Assembly: GCF_029626105.1 (NCBI RefSeq)
Contig: NZ_JARUBH010000009.1
Coordinates: forward strand, 1,674,001 to 1,738,000
Origin: Solwaraspora sp. WMMD792
GTDB taxonomy: Bacteria; Actinomycetota; Actinomycetes; Mycobacteriales; Micromonosporaceae
Direction of reading: 5' to 3'
DNA length: 64,000 nucleotides
Both the position numbers and the translations under genes were made by a program. Positions 40,505-48,483 of this stretch are shown here, in pieces (position 1 is the stretch's first letter; every line of letters begins with the position of its first letter). Below the pieces are notes generated by a model, which worked only from the letters and a program-made list of their open reading frames with translations, had not been told where the DNA came from and did no database searches.

Positions 40505-41986
40505 ATGGTGAGCGCGAGGAGTGAGCGAGCGCAGCGAGTGAGCCCCGCAGCCGCGAACGGCCGGGGCGAGCGTGGGCAGCGTGACCGTGGGCAGCGTGGC
40601 CGCCGCCGGCGGGCCGATCCGGCGCGGGACGCGGCGTACGATGCCGTCGCGGCGGTGTACCGCGATGACGCCTACGCCAATCTGGTGTTGCCGACGATCC
40701 TGCGGGACCGGGAGCTGCGGGGGCGTGACGCCGCTTTCGCCACCGAGTTGGTCTACGGCACGCTGCGGCTGGTCGGCACGCTCGATCTGATCATCGCTCG
40801 GGCGGCCGGGCGGGAGGTGGACCGGATCGATCCGCCGGCCCGTGACGCGCTGCGGCTGGGCGCGTACCAGCTGCTGCGTACCCGGGTTCCGGCGCACGCC
40901 GCGGTGTCGGCCACGGTGGATCTGGTGCACGACGTGGCGCCGGGGGCGGTCGGCTTCGCCAACGCCGTACTGCGGGAGATCGCCAGCCGGGACCTGGACG
41001 ACTGGCTCGCGGAGCTGGCACCGGACGAGCAGGCCGACCCGGTAGGTCACCTGGCGGTGACCTACCACCATCCGCCGTGGATCGTCCGGGCGTTCGCGGA
41101 GGCACTCGGTGAGGAGCCCGGCGACGGCCTGGCCGAAACGACCCGGCTGCTGATCGAGGACAACGAGCCGCCACCGGTGCATCTGTGCGCCCGACCGGGC
41201 CGGGTCGACGTGGTCGAGTTGGCGGACGCCACCGGCGGGGCACCGGGCGCCTTCTCGCCGTACGCCGTGTATCTGCCCGGCGGGGCACCGGGCGAGGTTC
41301 CGGCGGTCCGCCAGGGCCGGGCGCACGTGCAGGACGAAGGCTCGCAGTTGGTGGCGGCGGCGTTGGCCGACGCCGAGGTGTCCGGTTCGGACCGGCGGTG
41401 GCTGGACCTGTGTGCCGGTCCGGGTGGCAAGGCGGCGCTGCTCGGCGCGCTGGCCGCCGGTCGCGGCGCCGAGGTGACCGCAGTGGAGGTCGCCGAGCAC
41501 CGGGCCCGGCTGGTGGAGCAGGCGGTACGCGGGCTGCCGGTGGCGGTGCACGTCGCCGACGGTCGGCGAGTGGGTGCCGGGACGGAGCTGCCCGAGTCGT
41601 CGTTCGACCGGGTGCTGGTGGACGCTCCGTGCACCGGGCTCGGCTCGCTGCGCCGCCGTCCCGAGTCGCGCTGGCGGCGCCAGCCGTCGGACCTGCCGCC
41701 GTTGACCCGGTTGCAGCGGGAGCTGCTCGCCGCCGGGCTGCGGGCGGTCCGGCCGGGTGGTGTGGTTGCCTACGTGACGTGCTCACCGCACCGGGTGGAG
41801 ACGCACGTGTCGGTGACCGAGGCGGCCCGTCGGTCCGGCGTACCGGTGGATTTCGTTGACGCCCGACCGTTGCTGCCGGCGGGTATGCCGGGGCTCGGCG
41901 CCGGGCCGTCGGTGCAGTTGTGGCCGCACCGGCACGGCACCGACGCGATGTTCATGGCGTTGCTGCGCCGGGCCGGTCAGCCCTGA
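40505..41986 (+). CDS. rsmB: 16S rRNA m5C967 methyltransferase
   Basis: RsmB methylates C967 of 16S rRNA. An N-terminal NusB-like RNA-binding domain (about residues 40-170) is followed by a Rossmann methyltransferase domain. The latter has the SAM motif LDLCAGPGGKAALL and both catalytic cysteines (VDAPCTGLG and YVTCSPHRVETHV). The ATG at 40505 places the second repeat copy at the N-terminus, adding about 35 basic, low-complexity residues not expected in the family. A later start near residue 35 is possible, but I see no good ribosome binding site. The end overlaps a convergent gene by 10 bases. Confidence 0.93.
   Translation: MVSARSERAQRVSPAAANGRGERGQRDRGQRGRRRRADPARDAAYDAVAAVYRDDAYANLVLPTILRDRELRGRDAAFATELVYGTLRLVGTLDLIIARAAGREVDRIDPPARDALRLGAYQLLRTRVPAHAAVSATVDLVHDVAPGAVGFANAVLREIASRDLDDWLAELAPDEQADPVGHLAVTYHHPPWIVRAFAEALGEEPGDGLAETTRLLIEDNEPPPVHLCARPGRVDVVELADATGGAPGAFSPYAVYLPGGAPGEVPAVRQGRAHVQDEGSQLVAAALADAEVSGSDRRWLDLCAGPGGKAALLGALAAGRGAEVTAVEVAEHRARLVEQAVRGLPVAVHVADGRRVGAGTELPESSFDRVLVDAPCTGLGSLRRRPESRWRRQPSDLPPLTRLQRELLAAGLRAVRPGGVVAYVTCSPHRVETHVSVTEAARRSGVPVDFVDARPLLPAGMPGLGAGPSVQLWPHRHGTDAMFMALLRRAGQP
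40508..40560 (+). repeat. 53-bp direct repeat, copy 2
   Basis: Differs from copy 1 at two positions near its 3' end. It is translated as residues 2-19 of the rsmB product, reading [14 protein letters not shown] recall very similar junction sequences in other Micromonosporaceae genomes, so this may be a dispersed family element; that is not checked. Confidence 0.9.
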
Positions 41987-42885
41987 CGGACCGGCAGGGC
42001 GTCGGTGCCGCCGTCGCGTACCGAGCGGGTCAGCGGTGGTTCGTCGCGCCAGAGCAGGCAGCGTACGGCGAGGTTGCCGTCGTCCCACTCGTCCTTGAAC
42101 GGGTAGTCGTAGATGGTGCCGAAGCGGTGTCGCAGGTCGTCGTCGACGGGTAGGTCGGCATAGTCGGCGACGACCCGGCGGCATCGTTCGTGTACCTGGT
42201 CGGCGTTGGCGGCGAACTCCTCGTAGGGCAGGTCGGCTTCCAGGTACAGGCCGGCGAATTCGCTCTGATGTGGTTCGGTGCAGGCCACCGGTGCGAGGAT
42301 TCCGACGTCGCCGGCGGCGTTGGCGCTCGGGTTGAAGCAGCCCCAGCGCAGCGGGCTCGGCTGGTCGAGGGCGCCGGCGAGGCTGCCGGTGCGGGCGACG
42401 AAGGTGCGGTCCTGCATGCTGACCACCTCGCCGACGTCGCACCGGTACCAGCGAGCGCCGCCGTTCCAGGCCGTCGTGGACGGGACGACGACTTCGAGCC
42501 GGAGCCGGCCGGCCTGCCAGTCGTCGCCGAGGAACTCGTGGACCCGCTGGTCGCAGTCGGTGCGGGCGGCCCGCCGGCTGGACGAGCCGGGGGCGGGGGA
42601 GTGGTCTGGTACGCCGTACACCCCGGTGAAGATCCCGACGAAGACCGTCTCCACTTCGTGAGACTGTCCGCAGCTGACGGGTGTGTATTCGGTGCCCTGG
42701 CCGACGGTGCCGGCGGCGACCGGATGACACTCGCCGGCCCGTGGAACGAACACTTTCGGTGTGGCGATCCCCGCCCAGTCATTGGTCAGGTCGCCATCGC
42801 CGATGTCGGACCGGACAGCGGGCGCGCATCCCGCCGCTGTCGTCAGAACCGCGACCGTCAGAACCAGCCTTATCCACCGCCGCAT
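41977..42885 (-). CDS. Septum-formation family lipoprotein
   Basis: The 302-residue product has a lipoprotein signal peptide ending in the lipobox TAAGC (Cys at about residue 20), so it should be anchored on the outer face of the membrane. The mature part has repeated Cys-containing segments (AGECHPVAAG, PVSCGQSHEVETVFVG, GCFNPS, VACTEPHQSEFAGLY) typical of the actinobacterial septum formation domain. ATG at 42885 follows GGGGAGGG. A role at the septum is inferred from the family name only; the biochemical function is unknown. Confidence 0.85.
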   Translation of the reverse strand: MRRWIRLVLTVAVLTTAAGCAPAVRSDIGDGDLTNDWAGIATPKVFVPRAGECHPVAAGTVGQGTEYTPVSCGQSHEVETVFVGIFTGVYGVPDHSPAPGSSSRRAARTDCDQRVHEFLGDDWQAGRLRLEVVVPSTTAWNGGARWYRCDVGEVVSMQDRTFVARTGSLAGALDQPSPLRWGCFNPSANAAGDVGILAPVACTEPHQSEFAGLYLEADLPYEEFAANADQVHERCRRVVADYADLPVDDDLRHRFGTIYDYPFKDEWDDGNLAVRCLLWRDEPPLTRSVRDGGTDALPVRQG

Positions 42886-43044
42886 GTCGTACGCCCTCCC
42901 CGTGGTTGGAAGATCGTAGACAGCTAAGTGTACTTCACGTAGTCAAATGACTCTCTACAGTAATCGTGACCTGCTGATTCAGCGGACAGCGGCCCAATGC
43001 TCCACGATGGAGCATTGGGCCGCAGTCGGACAACTGGCGGCGGA
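42886..43044. other. Intergenic region with lipoprotein promoter and terminator
   Basis: The left half (42905-42980) is A/T-rich by local standards and probably holds the promoter of the septum-formation lipoprotein. The right half contains the terminator of the secreted protein gene. Confidence 0.5.
42989..43023 (-). terminator. 16-bp stem terminator after the secreted protein gene
   Basis: A perfect 16-bp stem (42989-43004 with 43008-43023) closes a CGA loop, 21 bases past the stop at 43045 on the minus strand. Confidence 0.8.
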
Positions 43045-44094
43045 TCAGGCAGGTTGGACGAACGTGATGGTCTGCGGACCGTTGGTACGAATTGGTTCGC
43101 CGGTGGCACTGCTGAAGTCGGTGCCACCGTGCCAGCGGTGCTCACCACTGCAGACACAGTGGATCTTCACCTGCTGTCGCGGCAGGATCATGAGCGACGC
43201 GCCGGTCGCCCCGTCGGCCAGCTCGACGATCCCCACCGGGTCCTTAGTGCTGACGTTGATCAGATCCAACCGACCCGGGCCCTGCGGTGGGTCGGCGATC
43301 TCGATGCTGATCGAGGTCCCGGCCTCCATCTGGTACGCGTACGGCGGGGCGTTGACGTCCGCCGCTACCAGGTCGGCGCGCAGCCGGTTGCCGACGTGCC
43401 CGCTCCACTGGTACGGGTAGCCGTCCGCCTTGAACAGCAGCGGCCACTCGTACGGTCCCAGCCAGTCGATGACGAACGAACCCTTGTCGTCGACCGGTGA
43501 GTAGCGCGGATCCCGCGAACCGTCGGCGACCGGCGCGACGAGGCCGACCGTACCGTTCGTCAGGGTCTCGTCGTCGGCGCCCTGCACGGTGCCGGTGATC
43601 ATCGAGCGCGGGTCCAGACGGATCGTCGGTCCGGGCCGCACCTCGTCGGCGGAGAAGGTGAACCACCGTGCATCCTTCTGGGTGCCGGTGCCACCGTCCT
43701 GACTGACCCACTGGGCGCCGTACTGGCTACCCGAGTCGGGCAGTGCGAACAGATTGTAGGAACCCGGCCCGGGAACCGAGACATTCACCCGGCCCCGCGA
43801 GTCGCTGCGGGTCGGACAGACGTCGGAAAAGCTGAATGTGAATACCGGAACGGCGAATACGCAGATGTCGGCCACCGGCTCGCCGGTGATCGCGTCCACC
43901 ACGTCGGCGCGGATACCCGGCCCGTCGAAGGCCGTCGTCGCGTACGCCTGCGGTGCGATCGTGGCACCGCCCAGCAGGGCCGCGGCGACCACCGAACCGA
44001 GGACGATCCTCCGTTTCCGGTTGCCGACCGAGCGCGGTTCGACGGCGCGGTGGGCCCCGCCTCTGCCGCCTGTGGAAAATCGAATGATCCTCAA
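43045..44094 (-). CDS. Secreted protein with carboxypeptidase-regulatory/CNA-B-like beta domains
   Basis: The 349-residue product starts with a long basic leader and a hydrophobic signal (RRIVLGSVVAAALLGGATIA), cut probably after AYA at about residue 52. The mature part has beta-rich repeats resembling CarboxypepD_reg/CNA-B modules: DVVDAITGEPVADICVFAV with DSRGRVNVSVPGPG, then GTVQGADDETLTNGTVGLV with DDKGSFVIDWLGP. No catalytic motif is seen. The start is TTG at 44094 with AAAGGGG eight bases upstream. An adhesive or structural role is possible but unproven. Confidence 0.75.
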   Translation of the reverse strand: MRIIRFSTGGRGGAHRAVEPRSVGNRKRRIVLGSVVAAALLGGATIAPQAYATTAFDGPGIRADVVDAITGEPVADICVFAVPVFTFSFSDVCPTRSDSRGRVNVSVPGPGSYNLFALPDSGSQYGAQWVSQDGGTGTQKDARWFTFSADEVRPGPTIRLDPRSMITGTVQGADDETLTNGTVGLVAPVADGSRDPRYSPVDDKGSFVIDWLGPYEWPLLFKADGYPYQWSGHVGNRLRADLVAADVNAPPYAYQMEAGTSISIEIADPPQGPGRLDLINVSTKDPVGIVELADGATGASLMILPRQQVKIHCVCSGEHRWHGGTDFSSATGEPIRTNGPQTITFVQPA

Positions 44095-44460
44095 CGAGGT
44101 TGCCCCTTTCGCATTTCACTGAACTGCCTGGTGCCAGATGAGTTTGTAGCACGGAAGACAGCGTGAAGTCGGCTACGGAGGGCTGATTTCTGTGGTGTTT
44201 TGTCTCCACTGGAGGGGCGATTTTCCGAAAGTCGGTGAAATCGGAACGCAAAATGAGGGTGAAACGCATTCAGTCGGTTGACCGGAGGGGCGTCGCCGTG
44301 GCGTCACCGGCCGGACCCGGCTCGCCCGCCACCGGTAACGACCGCGTGACGGCTCGTCAGAGATCGTCGACCGCAGCACGGACCGGCCGCACGACCTCCG
44401 CGACACCCGGTCGTCACCCGGCCCGCCAACCAGTGTCGCGTGAGCCGCCAGGGAGCCCAC
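44095..44460. promoter_or_regulatory. Divergent promoter region of the secreted protein gene and the tailoring cassette
   Basis: The 366-bp gap holds both promoters. An A/T-rich core (44120-44270) contains a nested inverted repeat at 44218-44243 (CGATTT/AAATCG outside, CCGA/TCGG inside) that could be an operator. The right 190 bases are GC-rich and without a convincing gene. AGGGAG precedes the ATG at 44461. Confidence 0.45.
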
Positions 44461-46743
44461 ATGATCAGGACGATGCTGCGGATCCGCGCCCGCCGCGGAT
44501 CCGCGAAGACGGTCGAAGCCGCGTGGCGAGCCGCTGCCGATCGGGTCGGCGGTAGCGCCGGCAACCATCTGTGGCAGTTGCTCGTCGCCGCGGACGATCC
44601 GTCGACCTACGTGATGGTCGCCGAGTGGACCGACGAGGCGGCCCGGCGCCACTACGAGAACGGGCCGGTCGCCGCGTACCTCGCCGGTGTGGTCGAAGCC
44701 GCCTGCGAGCCGGTGACCCCTGACAGCTACCGGGTGATGGGCGGTCGGCCGGACCCGGACTCGCTGATGTACGTGGACGTGACGGTCGACGTACCGGCCG
44801 ACCGGGTCGCCGACTTCCAGCGCGGCCACGCCGAGGTCGTCGCCCGGATGGCCGCGGTACCCGGCTACCTGGGGGAGGAACTGCTACGCGAACCCGGATC
44901 ATCGGTGCACCACATCTTCGCGCAGTGGCGCGGTGCGGAGCTGTTCCGCCGCTGGATCGACGACCCCGACCACGAGCGGGCCGAAGCAGGACCGATCGCC
45001 GAGTTCCTGGTCGGCATCCGGCCACGCGTGTTCCGCGCGTTCGACCCGGACCAGCAGCCCGTCCAGCCGGTCGCGACCCGACCCACCGCCCGGCACACCA
45101 CCACGGACGTGTTGGTGGTCGGCGCCGGACCGACCGGGCTGACCACGGCGATCGAACTGGCCCGGCGGGGCGTCGACTGCCAGGTGATCGACAAACTGAC
45201 CAGCCCACCGGACCAGGCCGACAAGGCGATCGGGGTGCACTGCCGCACCATGGAGATCTGGGCGGACCAGGGCGTCGACCGGGAGGCCATGAACGCCGGC
45301 AGCTGGCTGGTCGGTCAGGCGGTCTTCGTCAACGGGCACCAGGTACACCGGGGCAGCTGGGAACTGCCCGGGCTGCCGTACGCGCACCTCGGGCTGCCGC
45401 AGTACGAGACCGAACGGATCCTCACCGACCGGCTCGCCACGCTCGGCGTACGGCCCCGGCGCGGCACCGAACTGGTCGACTTCACCAGCCACGACGACGG
45501 GGTCACCGCCAACCTCGCCCACGCCGACGGCGGCACCGAGACGGTCCGCGCCAAGTTCCTCGTCGGCGCCGACGGCGCGCACAGCCGGGTACGCCAACTA
45601 CTCGGCCTCACCTTCACCGGCGGGCTGGGCCGATTCCCGCAACTGTTCATGCTCGGCGATGTCGACGTCGACTGGGACATGCCCGCCGGCCACCTGCTTC
45701 GGTTCATCCACGAAACCGACGGCCAGCTGGACAACATGCTCGTCTGCGTACCGCTGCGGGGTGAATCCCGCTACCGGATCGCGACCATGGCGCCACCGCG
45801 CTACTTTGCCGCCACCCGCGGCGAGAACGCCCCGCCCGGGTTCAGCGCCGAACTCGGCGAACCGACTCTCGCCGACGTGCAGGCGGTGCTGGACCAGCTC
45901 GCCCCGGCCGGGACGACCGCGTCCAACCTACGTTGGTCGTCGATCTTCCGGATCAGTCACGGCATCGTCGATCGCTACCGCGACGGACGGATCTTCGTCG
46001 CCGGCGACGCCGCGCACCTGCATCCGCCGGCCGGCGGTCAGGGCATGAACACCGGCATCCAGGACGCCTGGAACCTGGCCTGGAAGCTGGCATTGGCGGT
46101 CCGTGGTGTCGCCGCGCCCGGCCTGCTGGACAGCTACCAGATCGAGCGCCGGCCACAGGGGGAGGAAGTCGTCGGGCGGGCGGTGCGGCTGGCCTTCACC
46201 GACGAGTTGGAACGCGAGGACCTCGAACGGCAGTTCCTGCAGGAGATGTCGATGCTGGTCAGCTACGCCGACAGTCCACTGGTCGGCGAGTCGTTGGCCA
46301 CAGTGGACGCGCTGCGGACCGGCCCGGCCCCGGGGGAGCGCGCTCCCGACGTGTCCGGCCTGCGTCGACGCGGCGTCGGACACCCGCTGCGGCTGCACGA
46401 GCTGACCCGGGGGACCCGGCACACCCTGCTGCTCTACGCCGACCGGACGGCGGACGAGGCCACTCTGGCCGCCATCGACAAGCTCAGCGCCGACCTGCCG
46501 GAGCGGACGTACGGCGAAGTCGAGGTCTACCTGCTGCTCAGCCCGGACACGCCGGCCCCGCCGGCGGACCATCCACCGGTGCTCCACGACGCCGCCGGCG
46601 GGTTCCGGGCCGGGTACGGCACCGCCGGTGCCGCCGCCTACCTGATCCGGCCGGACGGGTACGTCGGCTTCCGCAGCCAGCCGATCGACGTCGAGGCACT
46701 ACGCCACCACCTGCACCTGGTGTTCAACGGCGGTGTCCGGTGA
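44461..46743 (+). CDS. FAD-dependent aromatic polyketide monooxygenase with two N-terminal ABM-like domains
   Basis: The 760-residue protein has three parts. Residues 1-85 and about 105-195 are each ferredoxin-like ABM (antibiotic biosynthesis monooxygenase) modules (MVAEWTDEAARRHYE; IFAQWRGAELFRRW). From about 210 a class A FAD hydroxylase follows with VVGAGPTGLTTAIELARRG, FLVGADGAHSRVR and the GDAAHLHPPAGGQGMN flavin motif. A thioredoxin-like end completes the PheA/TfdB type. The family hydroxylates or cleaves polycyclic aromatic polyketides. ATG at 44461 has AGGGAG; the next gene overlaps by 4 bases. Confidence 0.88.
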   Translation: MIRTMLRIRARRGSAKTVEAAWRAAADRVGGSAGNHLWQLLVAADDPSTYVMVAEWTDEAARRHYENGPVAAYLAGVVEAACEPVTPDSYRVMGGRPDPDSLMYVDVTVDVPADRVADFQRGHAEVVARMAAVPGYLGEELLREPGSSVHHIFAQWRGAELFRRWIDDPDHERAEAGPIAEFLVGIRPRVFRAFDPDQQPVQPVATRPTARHTTTDVLVVGAGPTGLTTAIELARRGVDCQVIDKLTSPPDQADKAIGVHCRTMEIWADQGVDREAMNAGSWLVGQAVFVNGHQVHRGSWELPGLPYAHLGLPQYETERILTDRLATLGVRPRRGTELVDFTSHDDGVTANLAHADGGTETVRAKFLVGADGAHSRVRQLLGLTFTGGLGRFPQLFMLGDVDVDWDMPAGHLLRFIHETDGQLDNMLVCVPLRGESRYRIATMAPPRYFAATRGENAPPGFSAELGEPTLADVQAVLDQLAPAGTTASNLRWSSIFRISHGIVDRYRDGRIFVAGDAAHLHPPAGGQGMNTGIQDAWNLAWKLALAVRGVAAPGLLDSYQIERRPQGEEVVGRAVRLAFTDELEREDLERQFLQEMSMLVSYADSPLVGESLATVDALRTGPAPGERAPDVSGLRRRGVGHPLRLHELTRGTRHTLLLYADRTADEATLAAIDKLSADLPERTYGEVEVYLLLSPDTPAPPADHPPVLHDAAGGFRAGYGTAGAAAYLIRPDGYVGFRSQPIDVEALRHHLHLVFNGGVR

Positions 46744-47120
46744 CCGCCGCTTCCCCGAACCAGCCGGGCCAGCCGGGCCGGGCTGGCCGGACGGGCCCGG
46801 CCGGTCCGGTCCGTGCCGTGCTGTCCATGCGGACCCGCCCCGGGTGCGAGCGGCGGTTCGAGACCGAGTGGCAGGCCATCGCCGATCAGATCCGCACGCT
46901 CGACGGCTGCCTGCGCCAGGACCTGGTCCGCGACGCCGACGATCCCCGCAGCTACCTGATCATCACCGACTGGGCGGACCGGGAACGCCTCGACGCGTTC
47001 GGCCGCAGTGCGCAGCGCGACCGCCTGCTGCGGGTGATCCGGGAGTTGCGCGAATCCGCGCAGCGGCACACCTACCAGGTGCTGCACAGCGTGCCGAGCG
47101 AACGAGAGGAGCCGCGATGA
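46740..47120 (+). CDS. ABM-family monooxygenase
   Basis: This 126-residue protein has a Pro/Gly-rich leader of about 25 residues followed by one ABM domain (VRAVLSMRTRPGCERRFETE, DPRSYLIITDWADRERLDAF). Cofactor-free ABM enzymes oxidise anthrone-type rings to quinones in aromatic polyketide pathways. GTG at 46740 overlaps the preceding stop (GTGA), and its own stop overlaps the P450 ATG by 4 bases. Whether the leader is real depends on this start; internal starts are few. Confidence 0.82.
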   Translation: MTAASPNQPGQPGRAGRTGPAGPVRAVLSMRTRPGCERRFETEWQAIADQIRTLDGCLRQDLVRDADDPRSYLIITDWADRERLDAFGRSAQRDRLLRVIRELRESAQRHTYQVLHSVPSEREEPR

Positions 47121-48385
47121 CCGCCGACCCACGACCGGCCGAGCCGGTCGGATCCGCCGAGCCAGCCGTCCCGGCGGCGGAGTTCTACACCGACGGTTAC
47201 GCCGCCGACCCGTACCCCACCTACGCCCGGATGCGTGCGCAGTGCCCGGTCCGGTTGGTCGCCTCACCTCGGTTCGACTCCTATCTGATCACCCGCTACG
47301 ACGACGCGCGGGCGGCGTTGACCGACCCTCGGCTGTCCAAGGACCTGTACGGCCCGGAAGGCCACTACCTGCGGTTCTTCGGGCCCAACTCGGAGGGCCT
47401 GAACAAGAACATGCTCAACTCGGATCCGCCGGAGCACAGTCGGCTGCGGCGGCTGGTGTCGCAGGCGTTCGCGCCCCGGCGGATCGAGGCCCTGCGGCCC
47501 CGGATCGGCCAAGTCGTCGACGACCTGCTCGACAAGTTCGCGCCGAGAGGCGAGGCGGACCTGATGCACGAGTTCGCCGTACCGCTGCCGATGGTGGTGA
47601 TCTGCGAGCTGCTCGGCGTGCCGAAACCCGACCACGAACAGGTGCTCGGCTGGACCCAGGTGATCCGGACCTCCGGCTCGGCCAGCCGCCCGCCCGACCA
47701 GGAGCGGGCGGCGGTGCAGCAGGTACAGGCACAGCTGCACGACTACCTGACCGGGCTGGTCCGGGCCAAACGCGCGACGCCGGCCGACGACATGCTGACC
47801 GCCCTGATCGACTCCTGCGACCACGGCGGGGCGCTCACCGAACGGGAGCTGGTCTCCACCGCGTTCCTGCTGCTGTTCGCCGGTCACCAGACCACCGCCG
47901 ACTTCATCGGCAACGCCATGCTGGCCCTGTTGACCAACCCTGGACAGTACGAGCTGGTGCGGGCCCGGCCCGAGCTGCTGCCGGCGGCCGTCGAGGAGCT
48001 GCTGCGCTTCGACGGCCCGCTGCCGATCGCCAGCCCTCGGGTGGCCACAGAGGACGTCGAGTACGACGGTGTCCGCATCCCCCGCGGAGCGGCGGTCGGG
48101 GTGGTGCTCAACTCGGCCAACCGCGACCCGGACCACTTCACCGACCCCGACCGCCTCGACGTGACCAGCGAACGCGGACCCCATCTGGGCTTCGGCCACG
48201 GGGTGCACTACTGCCTGGGCGTCTCGCTGGCCCGCATCGAGGCCCGGACCGGTATCGGCGGGTTGCTGCGCCGGCTGCCGGACCTGCGGCTGGCCGTACC
48301 CGCCGCCGAACTTCGCCGACTCCCGGCGGCCTCGCCGTTTCGCGGGCTGCTCGAGCTGCCGGTCCGGTTCACCGCCGCCGGCTGA
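47117..48385 (+). CDS. Cytochrome P450
   Basis: The 422-residue soluble P450 has the I-helix oxygen-binding motif LLFAGHQTTADFI, an EELLRF ExxR region and the heme loop LGFGHGVHYCLGVSLAR with axial Cys366. The N-terminus FYTDGYAADPYPTYARMR is of the bacterial CYP105/107-like class that tailors secondary metabolites. It needs a ferredoxin and reductase encoded elsewhere. ATG at 47117 has GAGAGGAG upstream and overlaps the ABM gene stop. Confidence 0.93.
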   Translation: MTADPRPAEPVGSAEPAVPAAEFYTDGYAADPYPTYARMRAQCPVRLVASPRFDSYLITRYDDARAALTDPRLSKDLYGPEGHYLRFFGPNSEGLNKNMLNSDPPEHSRLRRLVSQAFAPRRIEALRPRIGQVVDDLLDKFAPRGEADLMHEFAVPLPMVVICELLGVPKPDHEQVLGWTQVIRTSGSASRPPDQERAAVQQVQAQLHDYLTGLVRAKRATPADDMLTALIDSCDHGGALTERELVSTAFLLLFAGHQTTADFIGNAMLALLTNPGQYELVRARPELLPAAVEELLRFDGPLPIASPRVATEDVEYDGVRIPRGAAVGVVLNSANRDPDHFTDPDRLDVTSERGPHLGFGHGVHYCLGVSLARIEARTGIGGLLRRLPDLRLAVPAAELRRLPAASPFRGLLELPVRFTAAG

Positions 48386-48388
48386 CCT

Positions 48389-48460
48389 ACCACCGGTCAC
48401 CGGGCGAACCGACCCGGCCGATCCACCACCGGTCACCGGGCGAACCGACCCGGCTGATCC
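48389..48460 (+). repeat. 36-bp exact tandem duplication
   Basis: Two directly adjacent 36-bp units (48389-48424 and 48425-48460) differ at one base. They fill most of the gap between the P450 and cyclase genes, starting 3 bases after the P450 stop. Confidence 0.92.
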
Positions 48461-48483
48461 CCACCGTTCTGTGAGGAGTTGTC

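Noticed and set aside
48389-48460. CRISPR array
   Set aside because: Only two adjacent copies without spacers and no cas genes; it is a simple tandem duplication.
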